64,000 nt of DNA from Falsiroseomonas frigidaquae (GCF_012163145.1 NZ_JAAVTX010000010.1:48360-112359), one strand, 5' to 3'; positions 18,258-26,997 are shown, numbered from the stretch's first letter. Notes: generated by a model not told the origin, from the sequence alone. Numbers and translations: made by a program.

Positions 18258-19849
18258 GGGCAGGCGTTCGGGACGCGTCTGCCTGCGCCGCCTCGGTGGA
18301 GAAGGCGAGGTTGTCGTCACTCCAGCTTGTGGTGCTGCCGAATGCCGCGGGCCTGGTCCTTGGGGCCGTAACGCCGCTCGCCTTCGCGCCGCTGTACCTT
18401 CTGCCGGCCTTCCTTCTCGGCTTCGGCGGATTGTTCCTGTTGCTGGAGCGGACACGTTCGGTCCGCGGCGCCTTCCTGCTTGGTTGGCTGTTCGGCCTCG
18501 GCAACTTCGCTGTCGGGCTCGGATGGATCACCAAGGCATTTGCCGTGGATGCCGAATCCTTCGGTGCACTCGCCCTGCCGTCCCTCGCGGCGTTGTCGGC
18601 AGGTCTTGCCCTGTTTCCCGCCTTGTCGCTGGCGGCTGCGCGCTGGGTCGCGGGTCCCAGGCGCGGTATGCGTCTCCTCGTCGCTCTCGCGATCTGCTGG
18701 ACGGCGGGGGAATGGCTGCGCGGGACGATCCTCACCGGCTTTCCGTGGAATCTCGCGGGGCATGTCTGGGGCTTCGCCGATGCGCCCTTACAGCTTGCCG
18801 CCTTCATCGGGATCCATGGCCTCGGTCTGGCGACCATCCTCCTCGCGGCGCTGCCGTCCTTCGCGCTTTCCGTTCGGCGGGTCTGGCCAATGGGCATCGC
18901 GGCCGCCTGCCTGGCGCTGCTGTGGGCCGGCGGCGCGGCGAGGCTCGTGGTCCCGCTGCCACCTGACCTGCCGGATGTTCGGCTGCGCCTGGTGCAGCCC
19001 GACGTGGCGCAATCCCTCAAATGGGAATCCTCCGAAAGGGCGCGCATCCTCGCCGATCTCCTCGCTCTCAGCCGCGTGCCGGGAGCATCGGGCGCAGAGC
19101 CGACGCACCTGCTTTGGCCCGAGACAGCGGTACCGTATCTGATCGCGGAGGAGGCTGCGGTCCGCGCGGCACTCTCGGATGTGGTGCCGCCGGACGGTGC
19201 CCTCGTTACCGGCGGGGTGCGGCGCAGCCTGGATGCGACCGGCCAGCCCTCAATGCGGAACAGCGTGCTCGTCCTTGATGGCGCGGCCCGGATCCTTTCG
19301 GCGTACGACAAGATACGGCTCGTGCCCTTCGGCGAATACGTGCCCTTCCGCGCGTGGCTGCCGGGGGTGCCGAAGCTGACGGACGGTGCGGTGGACTTCT
19401 CGCCGGGCACGGACCCGGCGCCATTGCCGGTTCCCGGCCTGCCCGCCGCCATGACGCTGATCTGCTACGAGGCGATCTTTCCCAGAGGAGGCGGAGGAAC
19501 GGCCCGCGACGCAGGATGGATCCTGACGCTCACCAATGACGCCTGGTTCGGCCGCTCCTGGGGACCGCATCAGCATGCGCTGGCGGCCAGGATCCGTGCG
19601 GTGGAACTGGGATTGCCCATGGTGCGCGTCGCGAATGGTGGAATTTCCTTCGTCGCCGATGCCTATGGGCGTGTACGGCGGAGCCTGGCACTCGGTACGC
19701 GCGGCGTGCTGGACGCGGCACTGCCCGCGGCATTGCCGGGCAAGACGCTCTATGCGCGCCTCGGAGATTGGCCGCTGCTGGCCGTCCTGTTCGCAGGACT
19801 GACCGGCCTGGCCGCGAACCGCAGGGAAAGCGAGCCGCATGACGCTTGA
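18254..19849 (+). CDS. lnt: Apolipoprotein N-acyltransferase
   Basis: 531 residues. The N-terminal half has several transmembrane helices, and the C-terminal half is a nitrilase-like domain. The catalytic triad is visible as Glu in LLWPETAVPYL (about 278), Lys in YDKIRLVPFGEYVPF (about 353) and Cys in LICYEAIFP (about 401). The enzyme transfers the third acyl chain to the N-terminal Cys of lipoproteins at the inner membrane. The start overlaps the small gene upstream (ATGA) and the end overlaps ccdA by 11 bp. An accessory lnt on a metal-resistance island beside lspA suggests dedicated maturation of plasmid lipoproteins. Confidence 0.93.
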   Translation: MRAGVRDASACAASVEKARLSSLQLVVLPNAAGLVLGAVTPLAFAPLYLLPAFLLGFGGLFLLLERTRSVRGAFLLGWLFGLGNFAVGLGWITKAFAVDAESFGALALPSLAALSAGLALFPALSLAAARWVAGPRRGMRLLVALAICWTAGEWLRGTILTGFPWNLAGHVWGFADAPLQLAAFIGIHGLGLATILLAALPSFALSVRRVWPMGIAAACLALLWAGGAARLVVPLPPDLPDVRLRLVQPDVAQSLKWESSERARILADLLALSRVPGASGAEPTHLLWPETAVPYLIAEEAAVRAALSDVVPPDGALVTGGVRRSLDATGQPSMRNSVLVLDGAARILSAYDKIRLVPFGEYVPFRAWLPGVPKLTDGAVDFSPGTDPAPLPVPGLPAAMTLICYEAIFPRGGGGTARDAGWILTLTNDAWFGRSWGPHQHALAARIRAVELGLPMVRVANGGISFVADAYGRVRRSLALGTRGVLDAALPAALPGKTLYARLGDWPLLAVLFAGLTGLAANRRESEPHDA

Positions 19850-20561
19850 ATTTTCGGCCCTCGGCCTGCTCCTGGCGTTCGGCGGCGGACTGGTCTCCTT
19901 CCTGTCGCCCTGCGTGCTGCCGCTGGTTCCGGGCTGGGTGGCCTATGCCTGCGGCACCGGCGTACGCGATGCGCCGCCGCGCGCCCGGGCCATGCTTCTG
20001 GGTGCCAGCTTCGTCCTGGGCTTCTCGCTGGTCTTCGTGCTGCTCGGGCTCGGTGCATCGGCGCTGTCGCAATGGCTGCGACGCTGGAGCCTGGAGTTCC
20101 AGATCGCGGGCGGGGCGCTGGTCCTGGCCTTCGGCCTGGTGCAGATCGGCGCGCTGCGCCCCTCCTGGCTGCTGCGTGACGTGCGGCTGCCGGCCTTCGC
20201 CGCGGGCGGCACGCCCGGCGGCGCGGCGCTGCTTGGCGTCTCCTTCGGATTCGCCTGGACGCCCTGCATCGGCCCTGTCCTGGGTGCCGTGCTGGCGGTC
20301 GCGGCCATCCAGGGTGATGGCGCGGGGGCGCCTCTGCTGCTTGCCTACTCGCTGGGGCTGGGCGTGCCCTTCCTGCTGGTCGCCTTCTACCTGCCGGCGG
20401 CCGCGGCGACGTTGCGGCGATGGCGTGGCTTCGGCCGCGGGGCGCAGGTCGCCTCCGGTCTCGTCATGGCCGCCATGGGCGTCCTGATGATGCTGGGCGA
20501 GATGACCAGAATTGCGGGCTGGTTTGTCCAGACCTTTCCCTTCCTGCTGAGGCTAGGCTGA
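19839..20561 (+). CDS. ccdA: CcdA-type thiol-disulfide electron carrier (copy 2)
   Basis: 240 residues with six predicted helices. The redox Cys are in SFLSPCVLPLVPGW and FGFAWTPCIGPVLGAV, in the same positions as in copy 1 at 5684. It passes electrons to periplasmic thioredoxin-like proteins; here the partner is probably the DsbA-like protein at 21064. It overlaps lnt by 11 bp and its TGA overlaps the lspA ATG. Confidence 0.93.
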   Translation: MTLEFSALGLLLAFGGGLVSFLSPCVLPLVPGWVAYACGTGVRDAPPRARAMLLGASFVLGFSLVFVLLGLGASALSQWLRRWSLEFQIAGGALVLAFGLVQIGALRPSWLLRDVRLPAFAAGGTPGGAALLGVSFGFAWTPCIGPVLGAVLAVAAIQGDGAGAPLLLAYSLGLGVPFLLVAFYLPAAAATLRRWRGFGRGAQVASGLVMAAMGVLMMLGEMTRIAGWFVQTFPFLLRLG

Positions 20562-21067
20562 TGCGCTCGATTGGAATCATGGCGGCCCTGGCCGCGGGCG
20601 CCGTGGACCAGGCCACCAAGCTTTGGGCGCTTTCCGCTCTCTGGCCGCCCTACAGCGGGGGCATCACGGTGCTGCCCGTGCTGAACCTGCGGCTCGGCTT
20701 CAACACTGGCGTGACCTTCGGCATGTTCGCCGACAGCGCAGCCGGCGCCGCCTGGGTCCTGGTGCTGGTCACCCTCGCCATCACCGCGTTCCTGCTGCAC
20801 TGGCTCTGGCGCACGACATCGAAGGTTGAGGCCCTGGCGCTTGGCCTCGTCATCGGCGGCGCCCTCGGCAATGCCGCCGACCGGCTGCGCATCGGGGCGG
20901 TCGTCGACTTCCTCGACGCGCATTACGCGGGCTGGCACTGGCCGACCTTCAACATGGCCGATGTCGCGATTGTCTGCGGTGTCGCCCTGCTCATCCTCAC
21001 TGGCCTGCGTCCCGCACCGGCCGCGAACCGCACTGCCCTACAAGACTCCGGGAGCGAAATCCGATGA
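20561..21067 (+). CDS. lspA: Prolipoprotein signal peptidase LspA
   Basis: 168 residues from ATG 20561 (TGATG overlap with ccdA). Four transmembrane helices are visible. Family blocks are LNLRLGFNTGVTFGMF, GGALGNAADRLR and VVDFLDAHYAGWHWPTFNMAD; the two catalytic Asp are those in AADR and NMAD. It cleaves the signal of diacylglyceryl prolipoproteins. lspA homologues are known companions of Pb/Zn/Cd ATPases (PbrC in the pbr system), which fits the ATPase at 15315. It overlaps the next gene by 4 bp. Confidence 0.93.
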   Translation: MRSIGIMAALAAGAVDQATKLWALSALWPPYSGGITVLPVLNLRLGFNTGVTFGMFADSAAGAAWVLVLVTLAITAFLLHWLWRTTSKVEALALGLVIGGALGNAADRLRIGAVVDFLDAHYAGWHWPTFNMADVAIVCGVALLILTGLRPAPAANRTALQDSGSEIR

Positions 21068-21759
21068 ACGAAGATCTGTCACGCCGCGGCACCCTGGCTG
21101 GCTTGGCCGTGCTCGCCTTGTCCGCTCCAGCCCTGGGGCAGCAGGCGGGTGCCCCGCCCTTCGCGGTCACCGAGCCTGGTCCGGAGACGCCGCGCCCGCT
21201 GCCTGGTGAGCGCGCGATCGGCCGAGAGGACGCCCCGGTGACGGTGATCGAGTTCCACTCGCTGACCTGTGGCAACTGCGCCAACTTCCACACCCAGCAT
21301 TTCCCCCGGATCAAGGTCGCCTATGTGGATCCTGGCCTGGTGCGCTTCGTGCTGCGCGACTATCCGCTCGACCGGGTTGCGGTCGATGCCGCCGCGCTCG
21401 TCCATTGTGCCGGGCCGGAGCGGTTCGAAGCCATGCTCTCCGTGCTCTACACCAACAAGGAGGCCTGGGCGCACAGCCCGGATGCCCGCGGCTGGCTGCG
21501 CCGTACGGCCGGGCTGGCGGGGGTTTCCGCCAGCCGCCTGGAAGCCTGCTGGACGGACCGCGGTTTCACCGATCCGATTATCCGGTCACGGCTGGAAGCG
21601 ACACGTGAGTTCAACGTCCAGGCGACGCCCACCTTCGTCATCGGCGGCAGGGTGCATCCTGGCGTCCTGACTTTCGAGCGCTTCGCCCAACTGGTGCAGC
21701 CGCTTCTGCCGCCAGGCTCAACCCCTACGCCGGCGCCCAGGGTGCTTCCGCGCCTGTGA
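21064..21759 (+). CDS. DsbA-family thioredoxin-fold oxidoreductase
   Basis: 231 residues with an N-terminal export signal (SRRGTLAGLAVLALSAPALG; the Arg pair may be a Tat motif). The thioredoxin fold with helical insert starts around residue 50. Redox motif is EFHSLTCGNCANFH (about 66-69) and the cis-Pro region VQATPTFVIGGR (about 183-194). It oxidises or isomerises periplasmic thiols and may be recharged or reduced by the adjacent CcdA. It overlaps both lspA and the M23 gene by 4 bp. Confidence 0.87.
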   Translation: MNEDLSRRGTLAGLAVLALSAPALGQQAGAPPFAVTEPGPETPRPLPGERAIGREDAPVTVIEFHSLTCGNCANFHTQHFPRIKVAYVDPGLVRFVLRDYPLDRVAVDAAALVHCAGPERFEAMLSVLYTNKEAWAHSPDARGWLRRTAGLAGVSASRLEACWTDRGFTDPIIRSRLEATREFNVQATPTFVIGGRVHPGVLTFERFAQLVQPLLPPGSTPTPAPRVLPRL

Positions 21760-22298
21760 GCCGGCTGAGGTTGCGCGCCTGGCTATCCTGCGCCACAGCC
21801 AAGCCGATGATGAAACCGCGTTCAGCATTCCTGGCCCTGGCCTTCGCCCTACCCGCGGAGGCCCTGGCAGCCCCCTGTCCAGTCGCCATGCCAGTTGCAG
21901 GAGAGTTTTCCTCAGGCTTCGGGCCGCGCCACGGCCGGATGCATTCGGGGGTCGATCTGCGGGCGCCGGTCGGCACGCCGGTTCGTGCGGTCTTGCCCGG
22001 CACCGTGATCTTCGCAGGGCGCTACTTCGACTACGGGCTCATGGTGGAGCTCCGTCACGAGGACGGGACGCGGTCGCGATATGCGCATCTCTCGCGCTTC
22101 GGGCCCGGCCTCGCCGTTGGAACGCGGCTCGATGTGGGCCAGGCCATCGGCGCCGTCGGCAGGACGGGTCGCACCACGGGGGCGAACCTCCATGTCGAGT
22201 TGCGGCGGGGCGGCCGTCCGGTCGATCCCTGGCCCTGGCTGACGCGTACCGCCTGCACGAGCCTGACCGAGATTGCAGAGGCAGCACCGGTGCGGTGA
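21756..22298 (+). CDS. M23-family metallopeptidase, short periplasmic form
   Basis: 180 residues from GTG 21756; ATG 21807 just before the signal peptide (RSAFLALAFALPAEALAA) is an alternative. The LytM domain covers the rest. Zn ligands are seen as HSGVD, YAHLS and LHVEL in the order His-x3-Asp, His, His-x-Glu. These enzymes cut peptidoglycan cross-bridges, or act as degenerate activators. Its position after lspA and DsbA-like recurs in metal-efflux islands; the link may be assembly of envelope-spanning parts. Confidence 0.87.
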   Translation: MSRLRLRAWLSCATAKPMMKPRSAFLALAFALPAEALAAPCPVAMPVAGEFSSGFGPRHGRMHSGVDLRAPVGTPVRAVLPGTVIFAGRYFDYGLMVELRHEDGTRSRYAHLSRFGPGLAVGTRLDVGQAIGAVGRTGRTTGANLHVELRRGGRPVDPWPWLTRTACTSLTEIAEAAPVR

Positions 22299-22381
22299 GG
22301 CAGGCAGCGATTTTCATCGCCGCGGCCATGGCAGAGATTGCCGGCTGCTACGCCTTCTGGGGCTGGCTGCGCAGCGCATGA
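22295..22381 (+). pseudogene. 5' fragment of a UPF0060 (YnfA) membrane protein gene
   Basis: From GTG 22295 (overlapping the M23 stop) the 28 codons read VRQAAIFIAAAMAEIAGCYA then FWGWLRSA and TGA. This matches the first helix of YnfA-family proteins (AEIAGCYxFWxWLR), which are normally about 108 residues with four helices. The remainder is absent; the next frame is unrelated. The fragment's stop overlaps the start of the following gene. Confidence 0.65.
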
Positions 22382-22767
22382 GGACACTCTGGGGCGAGTT
22401 GCGCGGCGCGATATCGGTCCTGGTCCTGCTGGGCCTCGTTGCGCGCCTGCTGATGCCGCTCGGGGCTTTCGCGGCCACGCAGAGGGCTGCCTTCGACCTC
22501 GCGTGGCAGGGACAGCTCTGCCTGAATTCGGGACTGCCTGCGCCCGACGACACGAAGGACGGACCCCGGTCCGCCCGGGGCAATCACTGCGCGCTGTGTC
22601 GGCTTCCTGACGCACTTGGCCTCCCGCCTCCCTTCGTCCGGCCACCGGAGCCGCGCTTCCTGGCGGTGCCCGCCGCCATGCCCCTGCGGGAGGCGTGGAC
22701 CCTGACGCCGCCGGCCTGCGGACCTCCGCCCGCGCGGGCACCCCCCATCCTTCCGACGCTCGCCTGA
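22378..22767 (+). CDS. Small membrane/secreted protein with HCALC motif (DUF2946-like)
   Basis: 129 residues from ATG 22378 (overlapping the YnfA-fragment stop). A hydrophobic segment at about 10-31 is followed by QGQLCLNSG and NHCALCRLPD. The CxxC preceded by His, placed before a Pro-rich tail, resembles DUF2946-type proteins found beside copper genes. It lies 62 bp before the PCuAC gene. The role is unknown; thiol-based metal binding in the periplasm is plausible. Confidence 0.6.
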   Translation: MRTLWGELRGAISVLVLLGLVARLLMPLGAFAATQRAAFDLAWQGQLCLNSGLPAPDDTKDGPRSARGNHCALCRLPDALGLPPPFVRPPEPRFLAVPAAMPLREAWTLTPPACGPPPARAPPILPTLA

Positions 22768-22829
22768 ACGGTCGTCATGCCGGCGCCGCTGCCGGTGCAT
22801 GCCTGTTTGCGTATTGGAAGGATCATCAC

Positions 22830-23321
22830 ATGCGTCGCCCACTCCTCCGTGCCGGTCTCCTGGCCTGCGTTGCCACGGCCTTGCCTGCTTTCCCAAGCTT
22901 TGCGCACGACTTCCGTGCCGGAGACCTCGTCATCAACCATCCCTGGTCCCGTGCCGTCGGAGCGCGGGCGCAGACCGCCGCCGGGTACATGTCGATCGTG
23001 AATCGCGGTTCCGCGCCAGACCGCCTCATTTCGGCCGAGACGCCGATGGCGGGGAGCGTCGAGGCCCACGAGATGAGCATGACGGATGGCGTGATGCGCA
23101 TGCGCCCGATGCCGGAGGGCATTCAGCTTCCGCCCGGCGGCACGGTATGGCTGCGCCCCGGGGGCATGCATCTCATGCTGGTCGGGCCGACCAGGGCCTT
23201 TGTGCCAGGCGAGCGCGTGCCCCTGACGCTGCGCTTTGAGCGCGCCGGCGCCGTGACGGTGGAACTGGAAGTGGCCACCGCGGGCGCCCGGGCGCCTGCC
23301 GGCGAACATCACGGAGACTGA
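22830..23321 (+). CDS. PCuAC periplasmic copper chaperone
   Basis: 163 residues from ATG 22830 (GGAAGG upstream). Signal peptide about 1-23, cleaved near SFAHDF. The domain has the full Cu(I) ligand set: His and Met in EAHEMSM, further Met in GVMRMRPM, and the HLM pair in GGMHLMLVG. PCuAC hands Cu(I) to CuA or CuB sites of cytochrome oxidase together with SCO. The SCO gene follows after 2 bp. The upstream paralogue at 17608 lacks several of these ligands. Confidence 0.9.
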   Translation: MRRPLLRAGLLACVATALPAFPSFAHDFRAGDLVINHPWSRAVGARAQTAAGYMSIVNRGSAPDRLISAETPMAGSVEAHEMSMTDGVMRMRPMPEGIQLPPGGTVWLRPGGMHLMLVGPTRAFVPGERVPLTLRFERAGAVTVELEVATAGARAPAGEHHGD

Positions 23322-23323
23322 GC

Positions 23324-23944
23324 ATGCTCCGCGCGATCCGCTGGGCGGCCTGGGGCGGCGTTGCTGTCCTGGGCCTGCTGCTGCTGGCGACCACCGGCGG
23401 CTGGCTCGTGACCGACGGGCCGCTGGGGCCCGAACGCGTCGCGACCGGGCCGGCGAGCCTGTCGATCGGCGGGCCCTTCAGCTTGACCGATCATCGTGGG
23501 CGAGCGGTCACGGAGCAGGATTTCCGCGGCAAGCCGATGGCGGTCTTCTTCGGGTTCACCCACTGCCCCGACGTCTGTCCCACCACCCTGGGCGACATGA
23601 CGAACTTCATCGCAGCACTCGGCGCCGATGCGGACCGGGTGCAGTGGATCTTCGTCAGCGTCGATGCGGAGCGCGACACGCCACAGGCGATGGCCGACTA
23701 TCTGACGGCTTTCGATCCGCGGATTGTCGGACTGAGCGGGTCCGAGGCGCAGATTAGCGACGTGGCGCGCGCCTTCCGGGTCTACTACCGGAAGGTCCCG
23801 CTCGAAGGCGGCAGCTATACGATGGATCACTCGGCGAGCGTGTTCCTGCTCGATGCCGCGGGGCGATTTGCCGGAACCCTCGACTACAAGGAAAGCGAGG
23901 ACGTGGCGGTTGAGAAGCTGCGGATGCTTGCTGCGTCTCGCTGA
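23324..23944 (+). CDS. SCO1/SenC-family copper protein (copy 2)
   Basis: 206 residues. An N-terminal membrane anchor (about 7-28) is followed by the SCO thioredoxin-like domain. Copper site: FGFTHCPDVCPTTL (CxxxC, about 86 and 90) and the distal His in YTMDHSASVFLLD (about 170). With the adjacent PCuAC it forms the usual pair for CuA metallation. No oxidase subunit genes are in the window, so it must serve a chromosomal enzyme or act in copper tolerance. It ends the plus-strand operon. Confidence 0.92.
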   Translation: MLRAIRWAAWGGVAVLGLLLLATTGGWLVTDGPLGPERVATGPASLSIGGPFSLTDHRGRAVTEQDFRGKPMAVFFGFTHCPDVCPTTLGDMTNFIAALGADADRVQWIFVSVDAERDTPQAMADYLTAFDPRIVGLSGSEAQISDVARAFRVYYRKVPLEGGSYTMDHSASVFLLDAAGRFAGTLDYKESEDVAVEKLRMLAASR

Positions 23945-23984
23945 GGCAGATCGCGAGACTTGCGTCGGTGGCGCTGAGCAGGCC

Positions 23985-24012
23985 GCCTTGCCCAGACCGC
24001 CGTGGGCAAGGC
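23985..24012. terminator. Hairpin between convergent genes
   Basis: GCCTTGCCC and GGGCAAGGC form a perfect 9-bp stem with a 10-base loop. It lies between the convergent SCO and DsbA-like genes and could stop transcription from both sides. No T-run follows, so Rho-independent function is uncertain. Confidence 0.5.
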
Positions 24013-24038
24013 AGCAACCCGAATCATGCGAGGCCCGG

Positions 24039-24677
24039 TTATGGGCGAAGTTCGCTGAGAATCAGATCATAGAGCTGCTGCGGCCCGAACGAGACCAGCG
24101 GCCGCCCGTTGACGAAGAAGGTTGGAGTCCTGGTCACTTGCAGCGCCTGGACGTCGGCCATGTCGACCGCGAGCACCTGGGCGACACCCGGCAGGCGCGC
24201 GTCCCGCCGCGCCTGATCCACGTCAAGGCCCGCAGCCCCCGCTATTCTCCAGGCATTTTCGAGGTTGGGGGCGCCATGAATGGCCCATTCGGGCTGGCGC
24301 TCATACAAGGCTTGAAGAACGACCTCGAACCGATCCTGTCGCCGGGCTGCCTCAAGAATGCGCACGGCCTCGTCCGAACCCTGGTGGAAGGCTGCGTAGC
24401 GCAGCACCAGTTTGACGTCGTTGGGGTGCCTGGCAAGGATTTGCTTGAGGATGGGGTGGAACGCGCGGCACGCCTCGCAGGAGGGGTCGAAAAACTCGAC
24501 GACCGTGACGCGGGCGTCCGATTCGCCGATGACAGGTGAATGCGGACGGACGAACGCATCGCTCGGTCCAGTCGCGGCCGGACCTCCGGCTTCGCCTCGG
24601 GAATAAAAAATGGCGGCGCCGCCGAATGCGGCTATCGCCGCGACGGTCGTCCCCAGTACGAGCACACGCCGGTTCAT
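24039..24677 (-). CDS. DsbA-family thiol:disulfide oxidoreductase
   Basis: 212 residues with an N-terminal membrane anchor (about 4-26). The thioredoxin-like domain holds EFFDPSCEACRAFHP (CxxC, about 67-70) and the cis-Pro region VTRTPTFFVNGRPL (about 180-193). It is followed by no other gene on this strand and overlaps the upstream DsbB gene by 4 bp, forming a DsbB-DsbA pair. The likely job is oxidising periplasmic proteins, in contrast to the reducing CcdA pathways elsewhere in the island. Confidence 0.88.
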   Translation of the reverse strand: MNRRVLVLGTTVAAIAAFGGAAIFYSRGEAGGPAATGPSDAFVRPHSPVIGESDARVTVVEFFDPSCEACRAFHPILKQILARHPNDVKLVLRYAAFHQGSDEAVRILEAARRQDRFEVVLQALYERQPEWAIHGAPNLENAWRIAGAAGLDVDQARRDARLPGVAQVLAVDMADVQALQVTRTPTFFVNGRPLVSFGPQQLYDLILSELRP

Positions 24678-25126
24678 GACCGTTCCTCCCGAATCAGGGC
24701 CAACATCAGGACAAGGATGGCCGTGAAGGCCAGCAACGAGAGAAGGGGAATGGGCACCGTACCCAGCAGCATCATGTTGCTTCCTGAGCAGGATGGTCCG
24801 GCACCGCAGGGCTGAATGGCCTCGGACACCACGCCGAAGTAAAGAAGACTATGCCAGGCGGCGAGCAACCAGCCGATTGCGGCGAGACCAGACACGTAGG
24901 GCCACACTGCGGCATCCGAGCGATAGCAGGCGATCGCCAGCAACACTGCCAGCGGGAACATGAAGATGCGCTGGTGCCAGCACAGCGTACAAGGCACCTG
25001 CCCCAGGACTTCACCGATGAAGAGGGCGCCCAAGGTGGATACCAGGGCAACCGTCCAAGCCGCGAAGAGGAAAATCCAGGCTTTCCCTTCGCGATTGGAT
25101 GCCTTGCTGGGCAAGGTCACCGCCAT
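24674..25126 (-). CDS. Disulfide bond formation protein DsbB-like
   Basis: 150 residues from ATG 25126, chosen because GTGAGG stands seven bases upstream; the frame extends to 25210. Four transmembrane helices. The first Cys pair is in QVPCTLCWHQRIFMFPLAV, with the nearby Arg that contacts ubiquinone, and the second is in QPCGAGPSCSG. DsbB reoxidises DsbA with quinone. The gene overlaps the DsbA gene by 4 bp. Confidence 0.88.
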   Translation of the reverse strand: MAVTLPSKASNREGKAWIFLFAAWTVALVSTLGALFIGEVLGQVPCTLCWHQRIFMFPLAVLLAIACYRSDAAVWPYVSGLAAIGWLLAAWHSLLYFGVVSEAIQPCGAGPSCSGSNMMLLGTVPIPLLSLLAFTAILVLMLALIREERS

Positions 25127-25307
25127 CACACGCCTCACTGCCATTGGACTGCTTGTTGCCTTGATCTTTGAACCATCTGGAGAGTGATGGCCATCGCCGC
25201 CGCGCTTCATAGTTGGCGTCGCAGGCTAGGTCATCAACGTCACCCTCGCCGCCGTCGGCCACAGCCTCCGCCTTCTCGCGACACCGCAACGCCTGCAAGC
25301 TGTACGT

Positions 25308-26054
25308 CTAGCCTCCGGCGACCGATTTGAGACCCGCCGAGACAAGGGTGAACAGGGCGAAGCCGCCGACGAAGGCCACTACGGAAAGGCGATTGTCTTC
25401 GCGAGCCTCGTGCGCCTCCTCCAGCATGTCCTCCACGGCCGCCACGGTAAGCAGTCCGGCGACAAAGGCGAGCGCTGCCATCCTGACTTCGTCCGACGCG
25501 CCTTTGAGCAGCAGGTAGGAGAGCAGCGCCGCGCTGGTCGCGAACAGGAAGAACGAGGCCGAGAGCAGGATTCGCCGGCGACGCGGTACCCCCTTGTTCC
25601 GAAAGTTTGCAACGGTCGCGTAGCCCTCGGGCAGGTCAGCCAGAACTTGCCCGGCTGCAAGCACCAGGCCGAGGCCTGAGGACACCGCCACGCCGGTCCC
25701 CAGCATAAGCCCGTCGCTTGTCAGGTCCACGGCAACCGCGACGTAGATCATCCACATGCCCGTCCGGCCGCCCTCTCCCCCGCCTCCTTGCAGACGCTCG
25801 ACCAGCGTCTCGGTCAGCAGGTAGGCCCCGCCGCCCGCAGCGAAGGCAGCGGCAAGCCACCAGGCGGGGAGCACGCCCAACGCTTCGGGGATGAGCTCAA
25901 CCGACACGATGGCGATGACGATGCCGGCGGCTGCGTGCAGGGCGAGGTTCAGCAGGCGCGGGGACGTCGTCAGGAATTCGGCTGCCATCCCTCCGGCGAA
26001 GTTGCCGGCACCGGGCAGGAGGGACAGCAAGAGGACGTACCAGATACCGTCCAT
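25308..26054 (-). CDS. ZIP-family metal transporter
   Basis: 248 residues from ATG 26054 with GGAGGGTCGAG in front. Seven or eight hydrophobic segments. The central helices carry AVAVDLTSDGLMLGTGVAV and AAGQVLADLPEGYATV, which align with ZIP helices 4 and 5. The usual His ligands there (HNxxDG / HNIPEG) are replaced by Asp-Leu-Thr-Ser-Asp and Ala-Asp-Leu-Pro-Glu, so metal choice may differ. ZIP proteins move Zn, Fe or Mn into the cytoplasm, which contrasts with the efflux CDF upstream at 26083. Confidence 0.8.
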   Translation of the reverse strand: MDGIWYVLLLSLLPGAGNFAGGMAAEFLTTSPRLLNLALHAAAGIVIAIVSVELIPEALGVLPAWWLAAAFAAGGGAYLLTETLVERLQGGGGEGGRTGMWMIYVAVAVDLTSDGLMLGTGVAVSSGLGLVLAAGQVLADLPEGYATVANFRNKGVPRRRRILLSASFFLFATSAALLSYLLLKGASDEVRMAALAFVAGLLTVAAVEDMLEEAHEAREDNRLSVVAFVGGFALFTLVSAGLKSVAGG

Positions 26055-26082
26055 CTCGACCCTCCGTCCTAAACAAAGGCCA

Positions 26083-26997
26083 TCAACCCTGCCCGACGAG
26101 CGACCGGTCGTGCCGGATCGCATCGGCGGGCTCCAGCTGCAGGGTGGCGTGCTCCACGCCGAAGTTCTCTCGAAGGCGTTGCTGGATGCGCCGGCGCAGG
26201 GCATCAGCCGCAGCAAGGTCGCTCTCCGTCACGGCGACATGCGCCTCAAGGGCGATGCGCTCCTCGTCCGGCTGCCAGACATGAAGGTGGTGCACGTCCT
26301 TGACGCCCTCCATCCCGCGCAGCTCGGCCTCGAGCCGTTCGTAGTCGAAATCCTTCGGCGCGCTCTCCATCAGTACGGCGATGGCTTTGCGGATCTCGTG
26401 CCAGGCGTGGATGAAGATATAGACCGAGATTGCCGCGGTGATCAGCGGATCCACCCAGGCGATGTCGTAGAGGAGGATCAGCACGCCGCCAACGATCACC
26501 CCGACTGTCGCGAGCGTGTCGGCGAACATGTGGAGGAAGGCCGACTTGATGTTCAGGCTGCCGCGGTCCTTCCACAGCAGCCAGGCCGAGATCGCGTCTT
26601 CGACGAAGGCGATGGCGCCGACGATCACCATCGTCCAGCCGCCGACCTGCGGCGGATCGAGCAGGCGTGAGACCGCTTCGTAGGCGAGGTAGATCGCGAT
26701 GACGAAGAGCGTGGTCAGGTTGATCAGGGCACCAACCGTCTCCGCGCGGGCATAGCCGAAGGTGCGGCGGCGGTCAGGCTTGCGTTTCGAGATACGCCAG
26801 GCAGCGTAGGAAATGCCGAGGGAAGCGGCGTCACTCGCATTGTGCGCGGCATCGGCGAGCAGCGACAGGCTGCCTGACACCAGCCCGCCCACTACCTGTG
26901 CAACGGTGATGCCCACATTGAGCGCCAACGCCCCTAGCAGGCGCTTGCCTTTGCCGCCTGGATTTTTGCTTTGCTCGGCGTGCCCGTGCGCATGCAT
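26083..26997 (-). CDS. CDF-family cation efflux protein (CzcD/ZitB type)
   Basis: 304 residues. A short His-containing N-terminus (HAHGHAEQ) is followed by six helices. The Zn site is formed by LADAAHNASDAASLG in helix 2 and LHMFADTLATVGVI in helix 5 (HxxxD pairs). The cytoplasmic domain ends with VHHLHVWQPDEERIALEAHV, the usual metal-sensing fold. It exports Zn, Cd or Co against protons. The ZIP gene follows 28 bp downstream on the same strand. Confidence 0.93.
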   Translation of the reverse strand: MHAHGHAEQSKNPGGKGKRLLGALALNVGITVAQVVGGLVSGSLSLLADAAHNASDAASLGISYAAWRISKRKPDRRRTFGYARAETVGALINLTTLFVIAIYLAYEAVSRLLDPPQVGGWTMVIVGAIAFVEDAISAWLLWKDRGSLNIKSAFLHMFADTLATVGVIVGGVLILLYDIAWVDPLITAAISVYIFIHAWHEIRKAIAVLMESAPKDFDYERLEAELRGMEGVKDVHHLHVWQPDEERIALEAHVAVTESDLAAADALRRRIQQRLRENFGVEHATLQLEPADAIRHDRSLVGQG

